This document shows positions 54,617-61,914 of a stretch of DNA of 64,000 nt, piece after piece. This DNA is from Pseudomaricurvus alcaniphilus. GTDB lineage: Bacteria; Pseudomonadota; Gammaproteobacteria; Pseudomonadales; Cellvibrionaceae. Under the pieces are notes generated by a model that was given only the letters and a program-made list of their open reading frames with translations, did no database searches and was not told the DNA's origin. Position numbers and translations under genes: made by a program. Position 1 is the stretch's first letter. Each line of letters begins with the position of its first letter. The stretch lies in assembly GCF_011440395.1 (NCBI RefSeq), contig NZ_JAAOIX010000002.1, positions 434,001 through 498,000 of the forward strand, read 5' to 3'.

Positions 54617-56875
54617 TCAGCCCCGCGAGCGAGCCAGGCCCAGTGCCTGTTCCGCCACCAGGCTGCGCTGCACCTCACTGGTACCGCCGTATATGGTCGT
54701 GCCGATCGATTGCCGATAGCCCACCTCCAGGTGACCGAGGCCGTCCCGCTGGGTCATGACACTGTAGGGCGCACACAGATCCATCAGGTCGTCGGCGTCA
54801 CGCTGGTAGTACTCGGTGGCAAACAGCTTGGCCATCGGCCCCCAGTAGCGGTTATGAATTTTTTCTGCCATGCCCCATATGGCGCGGTAACACAGCAGGG
54901 TCGATACCTCGAGGTGCACCCGGGCTCGCGCCAGGCGGCTGGCGACCTGGTTATCGGCCAGCAGTGGCTGGCTATCGCGCTGCGCTTTCAGGGCCCATTT
55001 CTCCGCCGCGTGCAAGGCGGTGACGTGACCGTGGCGATACTGGTCGGCGGAGCCGTGCTCCATCTCCAGGGTGGAGGCCATCACTTTCAGACCGCCGTCC
55101 ACCTCACCGACCAGGTATTTCCCGGGTAAATTGACATCGCTGAAATAGACGATATTGGTGCGCTCATCCTGCAGGGTATGCACCGCATGCACCTCGATCC
55201 CGGGCAGGTCCATTGGCACCAGGAACACACTCAAACCGGCGTGCTTGGGCTTGTCGGTATTGGTCCTGGCCAGCAGGAAGCAGTAGTCAGCCAGGTTGGC
55301 GGCGGTGGTAAATATTTTTTGGCCATTGATCAGCCAGTCGCCGTTGCCTTGTTGCTGGGCGATGGTTTTGGCCGCAAACACATCGCAGCCGCAGGACGGT
55401 TCGGTAAAGCCCATGCAGGCCAGCGATTCACCGGACGCGAAACGGGGCAGAGATTCCGCTTTGGCCTCCTCGGTGCCGAAGCCCATGACGATTTGGGCCA
55501 CCTGGTTGGTAATCGGCGCGGTGACATGCTCCCAGCCCTCCGCTTCGATCACCGCGGTCATGGCCGCCACCGCGTAGGCACTTTTCTCACGCCCACCGTA
55601 CTGCTTGGGCCAATGGGGAAACAGCATGCCTTCTCTGGCCGCCAGCTTATTGAACTCGGGGTGGAAACCATCCACGGAATGATGGGCGTGAGCACGCAAT
55701 TCGGGCGTCATGTATTTGCTGAAAAAAGCGCGGGTTTCTTCCGCAAAGGCCGCCGCGTCCGCACCCAGGCTGTAGTCCTGTTGATTGTCACCCGCTGCAG
55801 GCAGCAGGGTCGACACAGACCCGGCCCGCTGCCCGACAGAGCGCTGCCCGACAGAGCGCTGCCCGGGCCACAGACAGTCGGCTGCGTCGAGCAGGGCACG
55901 CTGGGGGTCGCCCGCCGCCGCTGGCCAGGCTTTCGCACGGCGGTAGTACATCTGGATATCGTATTCCAGCGACACCCCGTATCCGCCAAAGGTACGCAGC
56001 GCTTTGGCCATGGCCTTCGAGCTCACCTCCGCGGCCCACCAAAACGCCATGGCGATATCCGCTGCCGCCGAATCGCGACCTGTGGCCAGCGACCACACCG
56101 CTTTGCGCGCCAGCAGCTGCGCACCCTCAACCTGGGAGATGGCGTCGGCCAGCGGGTGGGAAAGACCTTGAAAGCTGGAAATCGGCACCCCGAAAGCCTT
56201 GCGCTCGTTGGCGTATTCCGCCGCCATGCGCAAGCCCTGTTCCGCCAGGCCGCCCAGCGCTGCGGCGACCAATACGCGCCACTCCTGACAGGCCACGTCA
56301 AAGCGAGAGACGGCTTCGGCGCCGCTGGCGATTTTAAAATTGTCCAGCTTTACACCACTGTCGAGCACTGCCAGTGCACCGCTGCCGAGGTTCTCGACAG
56401 CGACGAAGTGGCGGGAATTCAACAGATAAACGTGGTCGTCATCCGCCAGCAGCAGGTAGTCGGCCACAGCCGCGCCATTGATCGGCGTACGGCGGTCGGT
56501 CAAACGCTGGGGCAGGAAACTCAAGAGCGCGCCCGCGCCAATCTCGGTAACCGCAGCCGCGGCTGAGGCACTGTTTTGGGCCAGTGCCACCAGGGTTTGC
56601 GACGCGGCAAGGTGCTCCAGCAAAGGCACAGACACCAGGTACTTGCCAAATTGCTCGGCGACGATCAGCGCATCCAGCAGACTGCTGCCCAGGCCACCGG
56701 CCTCTTCCGGCAGCCGCATTACATTCAGGCCCATGTCCTGCAGGTGCTGCCACAGCACTGCGTCGTAACCCGTGGCCTCCGCCGCCCGCACTCGTTCAGC
56801 GGTAGACTCAGCCGCGAATAATCGCGCCACCGACTCCTGCAGCATGTTCTGTTCATCTGTAAGGTACAAGTTCAT
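54617..56875 (-). CDS. Fused two-domain acyl-CoA dehydrogenase
   Basis: About 752 residues from ATG at 56875 (an in-frame ATG at 56902 is possible). The first half (to about 340) is a degenerate dehydrogenase with LYLTDEQNMLQESVARLF, RKAFGVPISSFQGLSHPLAD and FGGYGVSLEYDIQMYYRR. The second half (about 380-752) has full FAD and substrate motifs: FTEPSCGCDVFAAK, ADYCFLLARTNTDK and IYGGTSEVQRSLVAEQAL. The architecture recalls heteromeric steroid-type FadE pairs and the fused FadE34 type. The linker holds a GQRSV duplication. It may act on a bulky acyl-CoA. Confidence 0.9.
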   Translation of the reverse strand: MNLYLTDEQNMLQESVARLFAAESTAERVRAAEATGYDAVLWQHLQDMGLNVMRLPEEAGGLGSSLLDALIVAEQFGKYLVSVPLLEHLAASQTLVALAQNSASAAAAVTEIGAGALLSFLPQRLTDRRTPINGAAVADYLLLADDDHVYLLNSRHFVAVENLGSGALAVLDSGVKLDNFKIASGAEAVSRFDVACQEWRVLVAAALGGLAEQGLRMAAEYANERKAFGVPISSFQGLSHPLADAISQVEGAQLLARKAVWSLATGRDSAAADIAMAFWWAAEVSSKAMAKALRTFGGYGVSLEYDIQMYYRRAKAWPAAAGDPQRALLDAADCLWPGQRSVGQRSVGQRAGSVSTLLPAAGDNQQDYSLGADAAAFAEETRAFFSKYMTPELRAHAHHSVDGFHPEFNKLAAREGMLFPHWPKQYGGREKSAYAVAAMTAVIEAEGWEHVTAPITNQVAQIVMGFGTEEAKAESLPRFASGESLACMGFTEPSCGCDVFAAKTIAQQQGNGDWLINGQKIFTTAANLADYCFLLARTNTDKPKHAGLSVFLVPMDLPGIEVHAVHTLQDERTNIVYFSDVNLPGKYLVGEVDGGLKVMASTLEMEHGSADQYRHGHVTALHAAEKWALKAQRDSQPLLADNQVASRLARARVHLEVSTLLCYRAIWGMAEKIHNRYWGPMAKLFATEYYQRDADDLMDLCAPYSVMTQRDGLGHLEVGYRQSIGTTIYGGTSEVQRSLVAEQALGLARSRG
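55828..55865. repeat. 15-bp tandem duplication in the dehydrogenase linker
   Basis: GCTGCCCGACAGAGC occurs twice in a row plus a partial third copy. On the minus strand it encodes GQRSV repeated, exactly at the junction of the two dehydrogenase halves. Confidence 0.85.
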
Positions 56876-56913
56876 GGGTCGTATCGGTCTCAAAGCGTGC
56901 ATTGCAACAAATA

Positions 56914-56938
56914 ATAAACTAACATATATTCAGTTATC
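56914..56938 (-). promoter_or_regulatory. Shared promoter/operator element upstream of the dehydrogenase
   Basis: ATAAACTAACA (56914-56924) is identical to 48146-48156, and is followed by TATATTCAGTTAT, giving an AACT/AGTT dyad. It lies in the divergent region between the dehydrogenase and ligase genes, 39 bp before the preferred dehydrogenase start. Confidence 0.4.
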
Positions 56939-57004
56939 AAGTGGCGATTAGCTTACGCCCGGATTTAACCCGCCAACGGGCACCGATAAAAAAGAGGAAA
57001 TACT

Positions 57005-58552
57005 GTGAGAGACCACGTGGCTTTTACGCTTGCCGACACCCTGGAGGACAACGCCACGCGCTTTGCCAGCCAGCCGGCGTACCTGATGCAGGATCAAAGT
57101 ATCACGCACCGTCAGCTTTTGGAACGCGCCAAACGGATCGCCTCAGCGAGCGAGAAGGCCGGATTGAGACGCCAGGATCGGGTCGGCATACTGTCCATGA
57201 ACAGCCTGCCCTACGGTGAAGTCGTGGCCGCCTGCCAGTGGAGCGGCCTGATTCTTTCCACCGTGAACTTCCGTCTCGCCGGCCCCGAGATCAGCCATAT
57301 TCTGTTGGATAGCGGCCCCAGAATCCTGTTCTTCGAAGCCCAATACGCCGAGCTGATCGAGGGCATTCGCGAGCAAACTACCAGCATCGAGCAGTATATC
57401 TGCCTGGACGGCGCGGTTAGCTGGGCCACGCCCTACGAAGAGTTTATCGCCACCGGTGACCCTGAAGGCTCCAGCTATCGGGCACGGGAAGAGGATATCG
57501 CCGCCCTGATCTACACCGGTGGCACCACCGGCAAACCAAAAGGTTGCATTCTCGGCCAGCGCGAGATGCGGCTCGGCGCCCAAACCATGTCAATAGAAAC
57601 TCGCTCGGGGCCGGAAGATCGCATATTGCTGGTCATGCCACTGTTTCATATCGGTGCCCTGGCCATGGGTATGGGCATTCACTTTCGCGGCGGCACTGTA
57701 GTCCTGCATCGGCAGTTTGAGCCCGCCGCGCTGCTGCAGGCCGTCAATGACGATGGCGTCACCATTCTGCACCTGGCACCGACACTGGTACAGCTGGTAT
57801 TGGACCAACCCAATATTAACGCCATCGATTTCAGTAAACTGCACACCATCGTCTACTCCGCCGCCGCCATGCCCCTGCCGTTGCTCCAGCGCGGCATGGA
57901 GTTACTCGGGCCCATTTTTATCAACCTCTACGGCCAGACCGAAGTGTTCAGCTCCGGCCTGCTGCGCGAACAGCATCGCCCCAATGGCAGCGAGCGGGAA
58001 AAGCGCTGGCTAACCTCCGTTGGCCAGCCCTTCCCCGGCACTCGCATCCGTATAGAAGACGATCACGGCAACCCCTGCCCGCCAGAAGTGGCGGGTGAAA
58101 TCGTGGTCCAGTCCACCGCTATGGCCCGCGGCTACTGGAACAACCACAAAGCCAGCATTGAAACCTTCCGCGACGGCTGGTGCTATACCGGCGATGTGGG
58201 CCTGTTCGACCAGGACGGTATGCTGTATCTGGTTGACCGCAAAAAAGACGTGATAATTTCCGGTGGCGAGAACATCTATTCCCGTGAGGTCGAGGACGCC
58301 ATTCTCAGTCACAACGCCATTAGCGAATGTGCGGTGATTGGGATGCCCGATGAGAAGTGGGGAGAGTCGGTCTGCGCCGTTGTGGTCATGGGCGCAGGTG
58401 AACAACTGAGTGAGACCGAGGTCATCGCCCACTGCCAGGCCATGATCGCCAGCTACAAAAAACCGCGCAGCGTCATCTTTGCCGACAGCATCCCCAAACT
58501 GCCGACCGGTAAAATAGACAAGGTCAGCCTGCGCAAACAGTATCACCCTTAA
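57005..58552 (+). CDS. Acyl-CoA ligase (AMP-forming)
   Basis: A 515-residue ANL-family ligase with GTG start at 57005 (AGAGGAAA upstream). P-loop-like ALIYTGGTTGKPKGCILG, FINLYGQTE, the hinge region CYTGDVGLFDQDGMLYLVDR and the catalytic lysine in LPKLPTGKIDKVSLRK are all present. It would activate the pathway's carboxylic acid with ATP and CoA. It is divergent from the fused dehydrogenase and upstream of the TonB receptor, consistent with import, activation and oxidation of one substrate. Confidence 0.93.
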   Translation: MRDHVAFTLADTLEDNATRFASQPAYLMQDQSITHRQLLERAKRIASASEKAGLRRQDRVGILSMNSLPYGEVVAACQWSGLILSTVNFRLAGPEISHILLDSGPRILFFEAQYAELIEGIREQTTSIEQYICLDGAVSWATPYEEFIATGDPEGSSYRAREEDIAALIYTGGTTGKPKGCILGQREMRLGAQTMSIETRSGPEDRILLVMPLFHIGALAMGMGIHFRGGTVVLHRQFEPAALLQAVNDDGVTILHLAPTLVQLVLDQPNINAIDFSKLHTIVYSAAAMPLPLLQRGMELLGPIFINLYGQTEVFSSGLLREQHRPNGSEREKRWLTSVGQPFPGTRIRIEDDHGNPCPPEVAGEIVVQSTAMARGYWNNHKASIETFRDGWCYTGDVGLFDQDGMLYLVDRKKDVIISGGENIYSREVEDAILSHNAISECAVIGMPDEKWGESVCAVVVMGAGEQLSETEVIAHCQAMIASYKKPRSVIFADSIPKLPTGKIDKVSLRKQYHP

Positions 58553-59076
58553 CGAACGCGCTCCCGCTAAACCTCTCCCAGTCACCCTGCCACAGCGGAT
58601 CCGGCATCGTCGCTGTAGCAGGGTGCACCTGACGTCACTGATGAGTACAAAATGAGCCACCAAATAACCTAACACTGTGTCAGTTTAGAAAATCTTACCA
58701 ACCCCAGCCTCGCGAAAAATGGGCGGCTACGACAGCCTCTGCCGACCGCACTTACACCATAAAACAGACCACCATTAAGCCATTAAAACACTTCTAATCC
58801 GGGTAATACCTGTGGGTAATTGGTCCGTTTGAACGGTGCCAATTGTACTCCGCAACAAAGCCCTGCAACCCTCAATGAACAAATGGTGCTTGCAAGCAAG
58901 GCTCACTTGGGTTTAGAGTTGTAAAAGTGACTGATGGTTAGTTTTATGTTGTTATCGGTCGCCTCGGTACAAGTGACTTGCCCTATACGGCTGAAGAAGT
59001 CCGGCCTGGCTGCCGCAGCAACCATCACCATAAAAATGATGAAATTTCGATAATTATCGATTGGAGAAGCGCCTAC
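58553..59076. other. 524-bp intergenic region before the TonB receptor
   Basis: Contains an imperfect hairpin at 58583-58625 (CACCCTGC/GCAGGGTG outer stem, ACAGCG/CGCTGT inner stem) just after the ligase stop, an operator-like dyad at 58669-58683, and TTAGTTTTAT at 58938-58947 facing the receptor gene. No gene is evident. Confidence 0.5.
58669..58683. promoter_or_regulatory. Operator-like dyad CTAACAC-T-GTGTCAG
   Basis: The two 7-base arms match at six of seven positions about a central T. CTAACA is shared with the elements at 48151 and 56919. A TetR- or similar regulator of the catabolic genes is a reasonable guess; none is encoded in the window. Confidence 0.35.
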
Positions 59077-61542
59077 ATGATTACAAGAAAAACTTATCAA
59101 CAAGTTGCACTGGCAACAGCGATCGCGTCCTTTGCTACCATGGGTAACGCCGTTGAACTGGAAGAAATCGTCGTTACGGCACAAAAAAGGGCGCAGAACC
59201 TTCAGGACGTACCGATTTCGGTGGATGTGGTCCAGGCCAGCGACTTGCAAAATCGCGCCATTAACAATGCGCAAGACCTGGCCATTGCAACTCCTTCGGT
59301 TTCCTTCCAGAAAGGCGGTATGCCGTTTGCGAATAATTTCATCATGCGTGGCATCGGCTCCATGGCGTTCGAAGGCGGCATCCAGCCCAGCGTCTCGTTT
59401 GTCGTGGACGGCGTGCCCCTGTCCCGAATCAGCGAATTCTCAGCGGATTTGGGCGACATCGAGCGCATTGAAATCCTGCGCGGCCCCCAGGGCACGCTCT
59501 ACGGTCGCAACGCCACTGGCGGTGCGGTAAATATTGTGCGCGCCACACCAATCGACACCATTGAAGGTTATGTGCAGCAGACCATAACCGATGACGACGA
59601 GTACACCACCCGCCTGATGTACAACACGCCCCTGTCCGACTCCGTCAATATGCGGCTGTCAGGCAAATATACCCACCGCGATGGCTATCTCGAGAACGTG
59701 ATTGCTGGCAATCCTGATCTCGGCGGTGAGGAATCTTATGGCCTGATGGCCAAGTTTGGGATTGAGATCAACGACACCACTGACTTGTTGATCTCCGCCG
59801 ACTACCGGGATCAAAAGACATCGGAAGGTGCCCAGCACGTCGACCAGGTCGAATCAGGCCCCGGCGTAGACCCGGTATCGCGCCTGCCCTATGCCACCAT
59901 CGGCGCCATTCGCCTGGCGGCACTGGGCGGCGGCGACCCGGCACTGGGACAACAGGTTGTCAACGACCCCTTTAAAATCAGCCAGGATCACGAGCAGCAG
60001 GGCAATATGGAAGCCTACGGCCTGACCTTCGACCTGAGCAAAGAGCTGAACGATGACATCACCTTGAAATCGATCACCGCCTGGCGCTCCAGCGCCAGCT
60101 ACTCTTCCATAGACGTCGACAATACACCAGCCAACACCACCCAAACCTACAACATGGGCCTGGTTGCCATCGTCGACAGCACCTTCAATTCGCGCCCGCA
60201 CGACGAGATAATTGCCAACGAAATCGAGTACTTCAGCCAGGAGTTACGCCTGGAAGGCTCCACCGATTCCGCGGAATGGATTGCCGGCATCTACCTCAGT
60301 CACTCCGAAGAGGTTGCCGACAACACTGCGCCGACCTCTCTGTTCAATAACGGCGTGCTGCGCTTCGACCCCAAAGAGGCGACCGCCAGCTGGGACAGCT
60401 ACGCTATATTTGGCGACGTAACTTTCCAGGTGACCGAAACCTTTGATGTGTTTGCCGGCCTGCGCTGGACCCAGGAAGACATGGACATCGAGTACAGCAA
60501 CGCGGTCTACACCTTCCCCCTGATCAACCTGGGTAACGGTATAGTGATACCGGCCGATGTATTTACCTTCGGCGAGGAGTTCACCGCGGTCGACGTCAAT
60601 CACCCGGCATTAATCGCTGAACTGGCACCGGGCTTCACCCTGCTCGACGCCCTCACCTCCAGGACTGCATTCCAACGCGATGACACCTCCGCCGACTGGA
60701 GCGGGCGCCTCGGCTTTACCTGGCACTTCTCCCCGGATTCGCGCCTGTACGCCTCCGCCTCCCGCGGTTTCGTCGGCGCCGGTGCCAATATCGGCCGTTC
60801 GGCCAACGCCAATAATGCCGTGGTCGACCCATCACTCACCGAGGCCTACGAGCTGGGCATCAAAACCCGCCTGTTTGACAACAGCGTGCAGTTTAATGCC
60901 GCCGCCTTCTGGCAGGAGGTGACCGACCTGCAGACCTCCAGGGTCGTGCCGGGCTCCATCAATACAGAGACTTTCAACGCCGGCACCCTGACCACCCAGG
61001 GGCTGGAAGTGACTCTGGATTGGGCCGCGACCGAGATGCTGACGCTGTCCGCCAGCGCCTCCATCCTGGATACAGAGATCGATGACTTGATCCAGCCCTG
61101 TTACCCCGGCCAGACCGCCGCCCAGGGCTGTAACGTCGACAACGGCGGCGGCAATTTTGTCCAGGATGTATCCGGCAATAAAATGATCTTTGCCCCGGAC
61201 CTGGCCTACACCGTCTCCGCCCGCTGGGATATCCCCCTCAACGGCATGCCGTTTGATATGTTTGCCATGCTCAATTACACCTGGCAGGACGACGTCAGCA
61301 TGACCCTCGAGTACGACCCGGAACTGGTCCAGGATTCCTATGGCTTGACTGACCTGACCGTTGGCCTCGAAGACAATGACGGCGACTGGTCGCTGCTGCT
61401 GGTGGGTAAAAACATCACCGACGAGTATTTTGCCAGCACCCTGACCGCCTCCAATGGCTACGCCGGACAAGGTCGCGTCCTGAGTCGCAGCACGCGGGGA
61501 GCCCAGGCCTACTGGGGCCTCACGGCCAAGTACAATTTTTAA
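59077..61542 (+). CDS. TonB-dependent outer-membrane receptor
   Basis: 821 residues from ATG at 59077, with GGAGA upstream. Signal peptide 1-25 ends MGNAVELEE, which is followed by TonB box EIVVTAQKRAQNLQDVPISV. The plug has NFIMRGIGSMAFEGGIQPSV and RIEILRGPQGTLYGRNATGG. The barrel ends in YWGLTAKYNF with terminal aromatic. The large size and plug style are those of the IroN/FecA-like receptors common in oligotrophic marine bacteria. Its place after the acyl-CoA ligase suggests uptake of the hydrophobic acid degraded by the cluster rather than iron. Confidence 0.92.
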   Translation: MITRKTYQQVALATAIASFATMGNAVELEEIVVTAQKRAQNLQDVPISVDVVQASDLQNRAINNAQDLAIATPSVSFQKGGMPFANNFIMRGIGSMAFEGGIQPSVSFVVDGVPLSRISEFSADLGDIERIEILRGPQGTLYGRNATGGAVNIVRATPIDTIEGYVQQTITDDDEYTTRLMYNTPLSDSVNMRLSGKYTHRDGYLENVIAGNPDLGGEESYGLMAKFGIEINDTTDLLISADYRDQKTSEGAQHVDQVESGPGVDPVSRLPYATIGAIRLAALGGGDPALGQQVVNDPFKISQDHEQQGNMEAYGLTFDLSKELNDDITLKSITAWRSSASYSSIDVDNTPANTTQTYNMGLVAIVDSTFNSRPHDEIIANEIEYFSQELRLEGSTDSAEWIAGIYLSHSEEVADNTAPTSLFNNGVLRFDPKEATASWDSYAIFGDVTFQVTETFDVFAGLRWTQEDMDIEYSNAVYTFPLINLGNGIVIPADVFTFGEEFTAVDVNHPALIAELAPGFTLLDALTSRTAFQRDDTSADWSGRLGFTWHFSPDSRLYASASRGFVGAGANIGRSANANNAVVDPSLTEAYELGIKTRLFDNSVQFNAAAFWQEVTDLQTSRVVPGSINTETFNAGTLTTQGLEVTLDWAATEMLTLSASASILDTEIDDLIQPCYPGQTAAQGCNVDNGGGNFVQDVSGNKMIFAPDLAYTVSARWDIPLNGMPFDMFAMLNYTWQDDVSMTLEYDPELVQDSYGLTDLTVGLEDNDGDWSLLLVGKNITDEYFASTLTASNGYAGQGRVLSRSTRGAQAYWGLTAKYNF

Positions 61543-61914
61543 AGTATCTTTTGCGGCCCGAAAACAGCAGGCACCAGCCCCCGGCAAACGGTCCGGGGGC
61601 TGAAGGCAGCGTCTCCTGCTTGCAGTTTCAACACAGTGGCGCCGCCGCACAGCGCAGCTTGCTGAAAACAGACGCCGCGATCGGCCCCAGCGCTATGTAC
61701 TCCCGCAAGAACCCCGAGCTGCCGACCTGCAAAACATGACCCACGCCGATATTAAAGCCATGACCGAGCACTTTGACCGCAATGCCGAGCGGGGCATCCA
61801 TGTTGATTATCAGACGGTAGAGCGTATCAGTGTCGTAACGAGTAGAAAACGGGATGGTCATCACCGCGAATAACTGCTGTTAATAATAATGATTTCAAGC
61901 AAAGGGACCGAGCC
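61543..61914. other. 372-bp region between TonB receptor and plsB
   Basis: A 9-bp hairpin, AGCCCCCGG/CCGGGGGCT at 61576-61601, follows the receptor gene but has no T-run. From about 61602 to 61873 one plus-strand frame stays open with coding-like codon choice. From ATG at 61736 it would give 45 residues (MTHADIKAMTEHFDRNAERG onward). It has no ribosome site and no recognisable family; it may be a gene remnant. Confidence 0.4.

Noticed and set aside
55178-56566. Long plus-strand open frame opposite the fused acyl-CoA dehydrogenase
   Set aside because: Antisense shadow with no motif or ribosome site; the dehydrogenase motifs are clear on the minus strand.
61576-61601. AGCCCCCGG/CCGGGGGCT hairpin considered as intrinsic terminator of the TonB receptor gene
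   Set aside because: No T-run follows on either strand; kept only as a note in the intergenic entry.
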